From NCBI GenBank assembly GCA_002304345.1, contig NEUU01000007.1, forward strand, positions 62,001 to 126,000: DNA of 64,000 nt, in the 5' to 3' direction. The first letter of the stretch is position 1. The number at the start of each line of letters is the position of its first letter. This document shows, one piece after another, positions 17,102 to 25,807 of the stretch. The DNA comes from Verrucomicrobia bacterium Tous-C9LFEB (lineage in GTDB: Bacteria; Verrucomicrobiota; Verrucomicrobiia; Methylacidiphilales; UBA1321). The position numbers were made by a program, and so were the translations under genes. The notes beneath the pieces are model-generated. The model ran no database searches. It was not told where the DNA came from and saw only the letters and a list, made by a program, of their open reading frames with translations.

Positions 17102-18296
17102 AACGCAAGGCCTCGATGGGATCGAGTTCTCCCGCGTTCTTCGCCGGGTAATAACCAAAGATCACACCGGTCAACACCGAGAAAGAGAAGGCTCCGATGA
17201 CCGCATAAATCGGAATAAAAGTCGGCCAGCCGGTGAACCAGGAAATGCCGAGTGTCATCAATAATCCCAGCGCAATGCCGATCACGCCACCCGCCGAGGT
17301 CAGCACGATCGCCTCCGCCAGAAATTGAATCTGGATGTCCTTCTTCGTCGCGCCCATACCACGCCGAATACCAATCTCCTTCGTCCGCTCCAGCACGGAT
17401 GCGAGCATGATGTTCATGATGCCGATACCGCCGACCAGCAGGGAAATTCCCGTGATGAGAATCATGATGCTGTTGAAAATATTGCGCGTGTGTTCCTGCT
17501 GCCGGAAAAGCGCCTCGGGCACGATCATCTCGAAATCCTTAACGTCGAAGTGACGCCGCAACATCGCGCGTTCCACCATCGACGCGGTGGAGGGAATAAA
17601 TCGCGTTTCCTTCACCTGCACCACCATCTGGCTGAGCGGCGGTTCGAAGGGTTCGATCCGCTCGAACAGAACCGACGCGGTCACCGGCACGATTACGTCA
17701 TTATTATAGCCCGGCCGCTCCGCGAGCCGACCGATCACGCGAAAGTTCTGGTCATTGATGCGCACGAAGGCACCCAGCGAGACCTGCCGCTGAAAAAGTT
17801 CCTGTTCCGCATCGCGACCCAAAACACAGACGCGCGGACTCTCCTGCAAGTCGAGCGGCGAGATGACGCGACCGTCCTCCGCGACAAGTCCGAGAATATC
17901 GAAATAGGAAGCGTCCACGCCGCGAATCCGGCGCTTGCTCTTGTAACTGTCCGTCTGCACGAAGAGCTCCTTTTCCTGCACCGCGGCGGCGTTGCCAAGC
18001 GCAGGAATGGTTTTGAGGAGATATTCGAGATCCAGACGATCTAAGCCGTTGCCCGCGTAACGCCCCTTCTCCGCCGCGCTGCGGCGCGATTCGCGCAGAT
18101 CATTGAGAAAAATGTTATTGATGCCCATCTGCTGAATCTGGGCGAGCGCTTCCTGTTTGCCGCCTTCGCCAATGGCCGTCATGGCGATGACCGCTGCCAC
18201 ACCGAAGATGATGCCCAGGATCGTCAGGAACGAACGCAGCTTGTGCTCAAGCAGCGTGCGGCGGGCCAGCATCAGGTAGCGGAAAAAGCGCTTCAT
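17094..18296 (-). CDS. MacB-like ABC transporter permease (no fused ATPase)
   Basis: A 400-residue inner-membrane protein of the MacB/FtsX type. It has an N-terminal helix (FLTILGIIFGVAAVIAMTAI), a large periplasmic MacB_PCD domain (about 45-270), and three C-terminal helices with the family segment SLLVGGIGIMNIMLASVLER followed by TKEIGIRRGMGA, and a last stretch ending in PIEALRYE. Such permeases use mechanotransmission to push periplasmic substrates out through a TolC-type channel. The ATPase is a separate gene at 19632. Substrates in the family include macrolides, peptides and lipoproteins; none can be assigned here. Confidence 0.92.
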   Translation of the reverse strand: MKRFFRYLMLARRTLLEHKLRSFLTILGIIFGVAAVIAMTAIGEGGKQEALAQIQQMGINNIFLNDLRESRRSAAEKGRYAGNGLDRLDLEYLLKTIPALGNAAAVQEKELFVQTDSYKSKRRIRGVDASYFDILGLVAEDGRVISPLDLQESPRVCVLGRDAEQELFQRQVSLGAFVRINDQNFRVIGRLAERPGYNNDVIVPVTASVLFERIEPFEPPLSQMVVQVKETRFIPSTASMVERAMLRRHFDVKDFEMIVPEALFRQQEHTRNIFNSIMILITGISLLVGGIGIMNIMLASVLERTKEIGIRRGMGATKKDIQIQFLAEAIVLTSAGGVIGIALGLLMTLGISWFTGWPTFIPIYAVIGAFSFSVLTGVIFGYYPAKNAGELDPIEALRYE

Positions 18297-18305
18297 GTTG
18301 ACCCA

Positions 18306-19622
18306 TTAGTCCTGATGCGTCAGCCACTTCACATCGCGTAAAGTGGCGCCGGGTGTATTCAGATAGGTGCGCATCGCCGCATCGGGAATGATCACCCGGC
18401 CCTCCACCGCTTTCTTGAGCACCGTCTGATCGCGTCCCATGTCGAGCACCTCGACCGGTTCCAACACAATCTTCTCCCCGCGCACCACATAGGCGGCCGA
18501 ACGATCCCCGTCGCGCACGACCGCCGCGACCGGCAGCAGGGGGACTTTTTTGTATTGGGCGATGAGAATCGTCACCCGCGCATTCATACCGGGACGCAGC
18601 TTGTCGATATCGCGCTCCTTGATCCGCACTCCGACGGTGAAGACCTTGATGAATTCGTTATTCTCCTTCACGTGGGCGAGCGGATCGACCCGGTAGACTT
18701 CGCCGGTGAACTTCGAGTTCTTGAACGCCTCGACGATGAGCTCCGCCTTCTGCCCCATCTTCACCTTGCGAATCTCCTCTTCGCTGACCTCCAACTGCGC
18801 GGTCATTTTGAACAGGTTCGGAATGATGATGAAAATCTGCGACTTGTAGAGCATGTCGCCCGTCTGCACCTTGCGGCTCAGACCGCTGACCTTGATCACG
18901 GGATAAACGACAATGCCGTCCTCGGGAGCCGTCACGGTGAACGCCTTGATGGCGTCCTCCACCTCGGTGATCTTTTCCTTGTTCTGATCGATGCGTTCCT
19001 GAATCTGGCGAATCTGCACATCACGGCGATTCTCCTCCTGCTTGATCCGGTTTTCCGCGACCTTGATATCATTGCGCGCATTGTTCAAGCGCGCCTGCGC
19101 CGCATCGCGCTCCAATTGCGCTGAGTAGGCCATCGTCTTGAACTGCAACTCCGCGAGCTTGGCGTTTTCCTTGGACGTCTGCAGCGCCGCCTTCAGATCG
19201 GCCAGCCGGATGTCCGCCGCGATCTTCGCATCCTGCATTTCCGCGCCGAGGCCGGAGTGCTTGAGCTGCTCCAGTTTTTCCTCGAGCTGAGCCGTATCGA
19301 ACTTCGCCAGAACATCGTTCTTTTTGACAATCGTTCCTTCCGGCACGAGATCGATGAGTTTGCGTTCGTAATTGACGTTCGGCGCGGCGATGTTGATCGC
19401 CGTCTCCGCTTCCAGCACGCCGTTATCAGCGAGGTCAACCGTCAGATCTCCCGCCGTCGACTCGGTCCAGCGCAGCGGATAAACTCCATCGCGCGGACGC
19501 AGGCTGAAATAGAGAACAACCGCCGCACCCACTACCGCCACCGCGAGCGCAATCTGTTGTCCGCGCGTGAGCGACTTCACGCGTTGCAGCGTCGTGCTTA
19601 AAAAATTTCCAGTGTGTGACAT
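18306..19622 (-). CDS. MacA-like membrane-fusion (adaptor) protein 1 of the exporter operon
   Basis: A 438-residue periplasmic adaptor anchored by one helix (QIALAVAVVGAAVVLYFSL). The lipoyl half LIDLVPEGTIVKKNDVLAKFD and its partner FTVTAPEDGIVVYPVIKVSGL flank a long heptad-rich hairpin with many E, K and Q residues (about 125-235). The barrel and membrane-proximal domains follow (GQKAELIVEAF, LRPGMNARVTILI). It lies nine bases after the ATPase gene and nine before the permease, so it is probably the primary adaptor of this tripartite pump. Confidence 0.9.
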   Translation of the reverse strand: MSHTGNFLSTTLQRVKSLTRGQQIALAVAVVGAAVVLYFSLRPRDGVYPLRWTESTAGDLTVDLADNGVLEAETAINIAAPNVNYERKLIDLVPEGTIVKKNDVLAKFDTAQLEEKLEQLKHSGLGAEMQDAKIAADIRLADLKAALQTSKENAKLAELQFKTMAYSAQLERDAAQARLNNARNDIKVAENRIKQEENRRDVQIRQIQERIDQNKEKITEVEDAIKAFTVTAPEDGIVVYPVIKVSGLSRKVQTGDMLYKSQIFIIIPNLFKMTAQLEVSEEEIRKVKMGQKAELIVEAFKNSKFTGEVYRVDPLAHVKENNEFIKVFTVGVRIKERDIDKLRPGMNARVTILIAQYKKVPLLPVAAVVRDGDRSAAYVVRGEKIVLEPVEVLDMGRDQTVLKKAVEGRVIIPDAAMRTYLNTPGATLRDVKWLTHQD

Positions 19623-19631
19623 GATATTTTT

Positions 19632-20324
19632 CTAGGCCGGTGCCCTGTCCTCAAGAATTTCCCCGTCCTGAATGTGAATGACCCGCTCGCTGTGATTCGC
19701 AATCTTCGGATCGTGCGTCACCATAATGATCGTGCAACCGCGCCGATGCAGGCCACGGAACAACTCCATGATTTCTACGCCCGTCTTGCTGTCGAGCGCC
19801 CCAGTCGGCTCGTCCGCGAGGAGAATGGACGGATTCGTCACGATAGCGCGGGCAATCGCCACGCGCTGCCGTTGTCCACCGGAAAGCTCGTTCGGCCGGT
19901 GATGACGGCGATCCGTCAGTCCCACGACGCGCAACGCTTCCATGACCGCCGCGTCCACATCGCCCGGCTCATCCCGGTAGAAAAGCGGCATGGCCACATT
20001 CTCATAAGCGGTGCAGCGGGGGAGGAGATTGAAATTCTGGTAAACGAAACCGATCTCCTGATTGCGAATGCCCGATTCGTCATCATCATCGAGAAAGGTG
20101 ACGTCCTTTTCCTTGAAGAAATAATGGCCGCGCGTGGGCCGGTCGAGAAATCCGATGATATTCATCAAGGTCGATTTCCCCGAGCCGGACGCTCCCATGA
20201 TCGCCGTGTATTCGCCCGTGCGGATGGCGAGATTGATGCCCTTGAGAACGGGAATTTCCTCGTGGATGAGGAAGTAGCTTTTCTCCAGATTCCGGAAATC
20301 AACCAGCGTCTCAGTTGGTGGCAT
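19632..20324 (-). CDS. ABC transporter ATP-binding protein (MacB/LolD type)
   Basis: A 230-residue ATPase. Walker A is GASGSGKST at 44-52, the Q-loop is VYQNFNLLP at about 94-102, the signature LSGGQ is at 147-151, Walker B is ILLADEP at 167-173, and the H-loop is MVTHD near 208-212. The pattern is that of the MacB/LolD/FtsE subfamily, which energises the separate permease at 17094. It overlaps the TolC-type gene by 14 bases and has GGAGGAG upstream of its ATG. Confidence 0.94.
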   Translation of the reverse strand: MPPTETLVDFRNLEKSYFLIHEEIPVLKGINLAIRTGEYTAIMGASGSGKSTLMNIIGFLDRPTRGHYFFKEKDVTFLDDDDESGIRNQEIGFVYQNFNLLPRCTAYENVAMPLFYRDEPGDVDAAVMEALRVVGLTDRRHHRPNELSGGQRQRVAIARAIVTNPSILLADEPTGALDSKTGVEIMELFRGLHRRGCTIIMVTHDPKIANHSERVIHIQDGEILEDRAPA

Positions 20325-22509
20325 ACGAAGTCGACTCCTCCACCGGGTAATCCCGCTCGAGATCGGCCAACCGGCGCAACACCTCGAAGCGCAGGGAAGC
20401 CCCCTGGTCCAGACTGTCGAAATAATCGTTCTTGCTGCGAATCATGTCCCACGAACTGATCGCGCCGACTTCAAACCGTTTGCGGCTCAGGTCGTAGTCC
20501 TTGGTCGAGACGGCCTGAATATCCTTCGAGACGCGATACCGGCGGTAAATGTCCTCCAGATCCACGATATCCTTCTGCAGCTCCTTCTTGTAGTAACGGA
20601 ACCGCTCCTCGAGATCGAGCCGCGTGATTTCCTTGTCCGTCTGCTCGATCTGGATGGAATAGTTCGTGGCAAACGTGTCGGCGAAAAAGGGCATGATCAA
20701 TCCCACTCCCGCAAAGTACTCCGTCGAACTGCGGGGTTGATCATTGAACACGTCATTGGAATTCTTGCCCCACTCCGTCCCGGCACGCAATTTCACCGAG
20801 GGCAAAAGCTGGTCGCGAAGATACGAGACGTTCAGATTGTTCGAGAAAATGGCGAACGACATTTCCGCGAGGTCCAGACTCTGGTGCAACGCCGCCTGCA
20901 GCATTTGATCCGGCCGCAAAACAATATTATCGAGTTCCTTCTCCGCAATGTCCTCGAATTCCACGCCCGGATTATCCTCGCGGTGCAGCAGGAAGAACAA
21001 TTCCGTCCGGGTCTGGAGATAGGCGGTTTCGCGGGAGACGAGCCGTGAGATCGAACGCTCGTAATCGCGCTGGTAGTCGAAGCGATTGTACTCGGCAATG
21101 ATGCCTGAGCGGAATTTTTGTTCGCTCTCCTGATCGAGCAACCGGTCGTCGCGGTAGCGCTGCAGCGTGTTGTAGTACAGCGTGCGGGCCTCCAGATAGT
21201 TGTAATAGGTGCGCTTCACCACGTTGACGAAATTGCGCCGGATACTGCGGTTGGCCACCTTCTGCAACTCCGCCTGCTCTTCGGCCAGCGACTTGGCCTT
21301 CGCCACCGTGTCCTTGCGCAGCACCTCCTGCTCGATCTGGATGCGCAGGCGATCCGAGATCAAGGCCGACCCGCTGCTGATCGTACGGGAGCCGCGTACC
21401 AGGATGTCAGTATTGGTCGGCAAATGCTCCGTCACACTGGCAGAACCGCTCGCCTCAAAAATGTCGAAGTTGCTCTGCGAGTTCGAGACATTACTGTCAT
21501 TGAGATTGATCTTGCGATAGTCCGGCGCGACGGCGTCGATCTTGAAACTCGGCAGATAACCGGTTTTAACGCGCTTGATGATCTGGAGCATCTTTTGCAT
21601 TTCCAGTTCGGCGGTCTTAATGGCCGTGCTCATCGTGCACGCGTCGATCACGACTTTATCCAACCCGTAGGTTTGCACCGAGGCCGCCATGCCCGCCTTA
21701 CCATCCGGTTTGAGCCCCTTCGTCCACGGGAGATAAAGCGTCACGCCGCCGAATCCCGCCTGTCCGCCCGCTTCCGCACCCAGCCCCACGGCCTTGCCCA
21801 GTATCGTCCCGGCAATGTCCGCCGTAAGGGTCGACTTGGAGTTGTTATTGACGGTAACCACAACCTGTTTGCCCCGAATCTCGATATGCACCGGAATGGA
21901 AGCACTCGATTCCGGCCGGGTGATCTCCACCGTCTTCTCGGAGCCTTTGACCACCTGCCCATTTCGACGCGAGACAATGCCAATCGCAATGCGGTCGATA
22001 CCGGATTCCCCCGCTTTCGCTGGGAGTCGACGTAGCGACACGATGTCACCGTTCTCGGAATTCAAGGCATGCAACCAGATCCGCGATTCTTTTTCCGAAG
22101 GCCGCACGTTGAGTTCGATCAGCCCCGTCTCCAACACCACGCCGGGTGCCAGCACTAATGCGTCGCCGCCGGGGGCTTGGAGTTGAATCAAAGTCTGCTC
22201 GTGATCAATCCACATCGATGTGGTGCCACTGAATAAACGCCAACCGCGGCCCTCCAGAATTTCCGAGGGATGAACGGGAACCACCATCCACTTCTTTTTA
22301 TCCTCCAAGGAAGAAGGTGCCGGAGCGGGCTCCGCCGGTTTGGGAGCCGCTTTCTCCACTTTCGCGGGAGGCGGAGTGGCGGGAGTGGACGGAGCCGGAG
22401 CGGCTTGAGCACGGATGTCCGGCACACTGATCAAGCCAATAAGCAACGCGCCCAATCCCCCGAGAAAGGGAAACTGAACCAGTCGCTCACACTTACGACG
22501 GATACTCAT
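20311..22509 (-). CDS. TolC-type outer-membrane factor with an N-terminal LamG-like domain
   Basis: A 732-residue exported protein, much longer than the usual 420-500 residues of TolC relatives. Residues 1-35 are a signal peptide, 36-70 a Pro/Ala-rich linker. About 75-275 looks like a LamG/concanavalin-type beta-sandwich (GRGWRLFSGTTSMWIDHEQ, GLIELNVRPSEKESRIWLHAL, VHIEIRGKQVVVTVNNNSKS). About 300-732 is the TolC coiled-coil and beta-barrel repeat (long heptad regions, NYLEARTLYYNTLQRYRDDRLLDQ... broken into two halves, VGLIMPFFADTFATNYSIQIEQ). It heads the exporter operon, so it is the channel of this pump. The added lectin-like domain is unusual and could hold the channel to peptidoglycan or a surface glycan, or recruit substrate. 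Confidence 0.8.
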   Translation of the reverse strand: MSIRRKCERLVQFPFLGGLGALLIGLISVPDIRAQAAPAPSTPATPPPAKVEKAAPKPAEPAPAPSSLEDKKKWMVVPVHPSEILEGRGWRLFSGTTSMWIDHEQTLIQLQAPGGDALVLAPGVVLETGLIELNVRPSEKESRIWLHALNSENGDIVSLRRLPAKAGESGIDRIAIGIVSRRNGQVVKGSEKTVEITRPESSASIPVHIEIRGKQVVVTVNNNSKSTLTADIAGTILGKAVGLGAEAGGQAGFGGVTLYLPWTKGLKPDGKAGMAASVQTYGLDKVVIDACTMSTAIKTAELEMQKMLQIIKRVKTGYLPSFKIDAVAPDYRKINLNDSNVSNSQSNFDIFEASGSASVTEHLPTNTDILVRGSRTISSGSALISDRLRIQIEQEVLRKDTVAKAKSLAEEQAELQKVANRSIRRNFVNVVKRTYYNYLEARTLYYNTLQRYRDDRLLDQESEQKFRSGIIAEYNRFDYQRDYERSISRLVSRETAYLQTRTELFFLLHREDNPGVEFEDIAEKELDNIVLRPDQMLQAALHQSLDLAEMSFAIFSNNLNVSYLRDQLLPSVKLRAGTEWGKNSNDVFNDQPRSSTEYFAGVGLIMPFFADTFATNYSIQIEQTDKEITRLDLEERFRYYKKELQKDIVDLEDIYRRYRVSKDIQAVSTKDYDLSRKRFEVGAISSWDMIRSKNDYFDSLDQGASLRFEVLRRLADLERDYPVEESTSYATN

Positions 22510-22578
22510 GAGTTACTGCTTTAAGCGGTAAACCATGATTCTGCCGAAAAGTTGCTTTAAATTCAACCCAAGGCGCAA

Positions 22579-23733
22579 CTATTTATGAGAAATCGCCGCA
22601 ACGGCCATGGAGGGACTCTCTTCGAGCCGCGGCAGCAGCCCCGGAATGCTTTCCCATGGCCCGGACCGCAACGCCTCCAGCTCGGGGAAAGTCTCCGCTC
22701 CCTCACGAATGGGTAATTGGGCATGCAACTGGGCGATCACCTCGAGATGCCGCATCGCCAGGGCGGCGGGACAGCGGGGTGCCAGACCCGTGGTCAGGCT
22801 CGACAACACTTCGCGGAGCATCGTCTCCTGCTTGACTTCCCCCGTGGGAATGGCCCAACGGTGCAGCACCTGCCCCTCCAAGCCGCGGAAAACCGCATCC
22901 TGATCGTGGGTCCATGCGACTTCTCCATCCCGAAGCCGAACCACGATGCGGGGCGCAACGGATTCGACATCCACGTGGGTCAGGGCGATATGAATCGGAA
23001 CCCCTTCGCGCGACCGGCAGCAAACCCGCGCCGTATCAAAGGTTTCAATCGGGTAAAAACGCCAGAGATTGCCGGAGACATTCTGAATCTCCGCCGCTTC
23101 ATGGCGTTCACTTCCGCTCAGAAAAAGCGCCAGATTCACGAAGTGCGCAAACGCATTGTTCAATGGGGAATCGTAAACGGGACGTCCGCCGCATTGCAGC
23201 CGTCCGGCCCAATCGTTGCGCGTATAATAGTCGTGGTGACGCGGCCAACTGCCCGTCACGTGCACCGATTCAATCGGGCCCGCCTGTCCGGAAAGCAACC
23301 AGTCCTTGAGCTCCCAGACCACCGGACCGTACATATCCTGAAAGCCCACCGCAACGAATTTCCCCGCCGCATGCGCCGCATCCAGAATCGCCCGGCCTTC
23401 CGCCACGGAACCCGCCAGCGGCTTTTCCACCAGTACATTCGCCCCCGCGGCCAAGGCATCCAGCGTCATCGGCTTATGCCAGTGGATGCTCGTCGGGACG
23501 ATGCACAGATCGAGACGTCCCGACCACTCGCGCAACATGGTCCGGTAATCGCCATAAATGCGGCACCCCGTGGCCTCCAGCTCGCGGCAGGTCTCCGCCT
23601 CTTCCACGGGATTAATGACAACGACCGCGGCCAGTTTGTAATCACCCGAAGTAATGGCGCGCCGCAGGCAACGCAAAATCATGCGCGCATAACTTGATAC
23701 CCCAATGAGGGCGATGGTTTTAGCTTGAGACAT
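22579..23733 (-). CDS. Gfo/Idh/MocA family oxidoreductase with degenerate nucleotide loop
   Basis: A 384-residue member of the Gfo/Idh/MocA family, related to the protein at 5177-6430: both share the layout IYGDYRTMLRE/IYADYRLMLES, EKP (here 103-105) and the segment ending in RPVYDSPLNNAFAH. The Rossmann glycine loop is unusual, GVSSYA at 11-16 instead of GxGxxG/A, so cofactor binding may be altered. I chose the ATG at 23733 because AAGGAAAAGAA precedes it; the frame extends about 70 codons further upstream without family similarity. A LacI gene lies directly upstream on the same strand, and an operator-like word is found between them. Confidence 0.82.
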   Translation of the reverse strand: MSQAKTIALIGVSSYARMILRCLRRAITSGDYKLAAVVVINPVEEAETCRELEATGCRIYGDYRTMLREWSGRLDLCIVPTSIHWHKPMTLDALAAGANVLVEKPLAGSVAEGRAILDAAHAAGKFVAVGFQDMYGPVVWELKDWLLSGQAGPIESVHVTGSWPRHHDYYTRNDWAGRLQCGGRPVYDSPLNNAFAHFVNLALFLSGSERHEAAEIQNVSGNLWRFYPIETFDTARVCCRSREGVPIHIALTHVDVESVAPRIVVRLRDGEVAWTHDQDAVFRGLEGQVLHRWAIPTGEVKQETMLREVLSSLTTGLAPRCPAALAMRHLEVIAQLHAQLPIREGAETFPELEALRSGPWESIPGLLPRLEESPSMAVAAISHK

Positions 23734-23852
23734 TTCTTTTCCTTCTATTTGGCCGGGGAGACCAAGGCGGTCTGGAGTCGTTGGTCCAGGGCGGGCAATT
23801 CCCGCATCACCAGATCGGGGGGCGCCCTCAGGCCAGCCCCTTCCCGTTATAC

Positions 23853-23872
23853 TAACGATTATTACCGTTAAT
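23853..23872. promoter_or_regulatory. Operator-like site upstream of the Gfo/Idh/MocA gene
   Basis: Inverted arms TAACG (23853-23857) and CGTTA (23866-23870) overlap the 13-base word TATTACCGTTAAT (23860-23872). The same 13 bases recur at 24943-24955 in front of the adjacent LacI gene. ATTACCGTTAAT is palindromic at 10 of 12 positions, as expected for a LacI-family operator. A further TAACGAT at 23874-23880 lies alongside. Confidence 0.55.
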
Positions 23873-23914
23873 ATAACGATGTCAAGTCGCGTTTCGGAGC
23901 CTGTTTTGTGGATT

Positions 23915-24904
23915 TTAAGCCTGAAGCGGCGCGGCGGTGGAGTCACGCACCACCAGTTCCCCGGGAACGACCATGCGGATATTTTCGCCGCGGATATCTT
24001 CCAGATGATCCAGAAGAAACTTCGCCGCCATGGTCCCCATCAACGACCAATCCGGCGAGTAGCTGGTCAGATGATTTCCCGTCTCCCGCTCGACATTGTC
24101 AAAGCCGGTGATGCTGCAGCGCCGGGGAAGATCCCAACCGAGCCGGCGCAATTCGAAATCGAGCATGAACGCCAGAAAATCGGTCGCGCAAACCACCGCC
24201 GTCGCCTTGGCCAGAGCCTTGATGATTGGAGCCAAATCCGTCGCCCCGTCTGTGCGCCGGACAATGCGCGAAATGGGAGTCAGCCCATGACGGCACATCG
24301 TCGCCAGATATCCCGTCTCGCGCGAATGAAAGATTTCGGTGAACTCGTTTTCGTCCACCCCCAGAAAAACAATGCGGCGATGGCCGAGCTGGATCAAATG
24401 CTCGGTGGCTTCGCGAATGCCGCCCTCATTGTCGGCAATGATCCGGGGCAGCCCCTTGCATTCAATGTAACTACTCACCGCCATGACAGGCAGCCCGTTC
24501 AATCGCTGCAACGTCTCAGGGGTGTAGCGGCCGAACAGAAAGGCCCGGTCGACCGTTTTGTTGCGCACCAGCAATGGCACTTCGCTCGGCTGCAGCGCCT
24601 CGATCAGCACCTCCACGCCACGCTGTTTGCATTCTTTTTGAATGGCGGAAAAAATCCGGCGGGGCACACCTTCGTTCAAGCGATTGGTGCCATCGCTTCC
24701 CAGTTCGTAGACCAGAACACCGATGCGCTGCGTCTGGTTGCGGCGCGGATCATTCGCCGTGGGCGACACGTAGCCGAGTTCCGCCGCCTTGCGCAAAATC
24801 ATCTCCCGCGTGGCCGGAGCCAGATCCGGGTGATTCCGCAAAGCGCGGGAGACCGTCATGATGGAGACGCCCGTGGCGTCGGCGATTTCTTTCTGGCTGA
24901 CCAT
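23915..24904 (-). CDS. LacI-family transcriptional regulator
   Basis: A 329-residue LacI-type repressor or activator. The helix-turn-helix is MVSQKEIADATGVSIMTVSR followed by the hinge ALRNHPDLAPATREMI, and the effector domain holds RIGVLVYELGSDG, LGHRRIVFLG and ITGFDNVE, with a VPGELVVRDST end. The ATG at 24904 has AGGG upstream and begins at the family's usual position; a TTG five codons earlier is unlikely. The shared 13-base word in front of this gene and of the oxidoreductase gene points to autoregulation plus control of that enzyme. Confidence 0.92.
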   Translation of the reverse strand: MVSQKEIADATGVSIMTVSRALRNHPDLAPATREMILRKAAELGYVSPTANDPRRNQTQRIGVLVYELGSDGTNRLNEGVPRRIFSAIQKECKQRGVEVLIEALQPSEVPLLVRNKTVDRAFLFGRYTPETLQRLNGLPVMAVSSYIECKGLPRIIADNEGGIREATEHLIQLGHRRIVFLGVDENEFTEIFHSRETGYLATMCRHGLTPISRIVRRTDGATDLAPIIKALAKATAVVCATDFLAFMLDFELRRLGWDLPRRCSITGFDNVERETGNHLTSYSPDWSLMGTMAAKFLLDHLEDIRGENIRMVVPGELVVRDSTAAPLQA

Positions 24905-24942
24905 GCCGCACCCTAACAATAAAGTCCGAAAGGATTCAACTC

Positions 24943-24955
24943 TATTACCGTTAAT
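24943..24955. promoter_or_regulatory. Operator-like site upstream of the LacI gene
   Basis: TATTACCGTTAAT, identical over 13 bases to the site at 23860-23872. It lies about 40 bases upstream of the LacI start codon and just after the stop of the ModD-like gene, a position suited to autorepression. Confidence 0.55.
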
Positions 24956-24961
24956 CTGCCG

Positions 24962-25807
24962 CTATTCGCTCTCCATCGTCACACCAATATCCGACGGTTT
25001 GCCGAAGTAGGCGGCGGAAGTGGCCAGGGCATTGACCCCGGTCGCGGCATAGGCGGCCACATTCTCGCGATGAATTCCCCCTGCTGCGATCAGTAATAAA
25101 CTCGGCCGTCTCACGCGCAAAAGCGCCACCGCATGCGCCAACTCGCTTGCCTCGATCTTGTCGAACTGGATGCCGTCGACGCCCGCGTCGGCCAACTCGA
25201 GTGCCTCGCTGACACTGTCCGTTTCCACGATCAGCTTCTTCTCGCAGATCTGTTCTTTCCACTCGGGAATGCCCGCGAGAAAGGTTTTCGTGTCCACAAA
25301 AAATGCCCGATGTTGGCGAAAGGCAAGAAACGTTTCGGAAAGCCCCAGCCGATGTGGTTTGCCACCTCCGGCAAGAACCGCCTTGATGGCGAGCTCCCGC
25401 GTGCCGGGAAATCCCTTGCGCGTGGTGACCACTTCGACCTTCGGATTGACCTCCTTGGCGAGGTCGACCAATTGCCGTGTCCGGGTGGCGATACCGGAGG
25501 CATGCTCGAGAATATTCACGCTTAACTTCCAGCCGAGATGCAGCGCCTCGACCGGCCCCGTCGCTTCGAGCAGCAAGTCCCCGGCTCCGGCACTCTCGCC
25601 CGAAAGACGCAGCGTGCGCGTGACAATTCCGAGCTTCTCGAAAATCCGGCGGACTTCTTCCGTGCCACACAACACGAGACTCTCCCGGCTGTGAAACCGG
25701 ATTCGTCCCGGCTGACCGCGCAGTCCCAGCGTGGCCGTGGTCAGATCGCCATACGGCGCATCTTCCCGTAACCAACGCTCCAGAGTATCATCCCCGATGG
25801 TGAACAT
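24962..25807 (-). CDS. modD: ModD-like nicotinate-nucleotide pyrophosphorylase family protein
   Basis: A 281-residue protein of the quinolinate phosphoribosyltransferase fold. The opening DDTLERWLREDAPYGDLTT fits ModD more than NadC, and the barrel core has LEHASGIATRT, VVTTRKGFPGTRELAIKAVL, and the late phosphate-binding loop IAAGGIHRENVAAYAATGVNALATS. ModD genes are usually found with molybdate transport genes and their reaction is not established. Here there are no mod genes nearby, so a different role is possible. It precedes the LacI gene by 57 bases. Confidence 0.75.
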   Translation of the reverse strand: MFTIGDDTLERWLREDAPYGDLTTATLGLRGQPGRIRFHSRESLVLCGTEEVRRIFEKLGIVTRTLRLSGESAGAGDLLLEATGPVEALHLGWKLSVNILEHASGIATRTRQLVDLAKEVNPKVEVVTTRKGFPGTRELAIKAVLAGGGKPHRLGLSETFLAFRQHRAFFVDTKTFLAGIPEWKEQICEKKLIVETDSVSEALELADAGVDGIQFDKIEASELAHAVALLRVRRPSLLLIAAGGIHRENVAAYAATGVNALATSAAYFGKPSDIGVTMESE

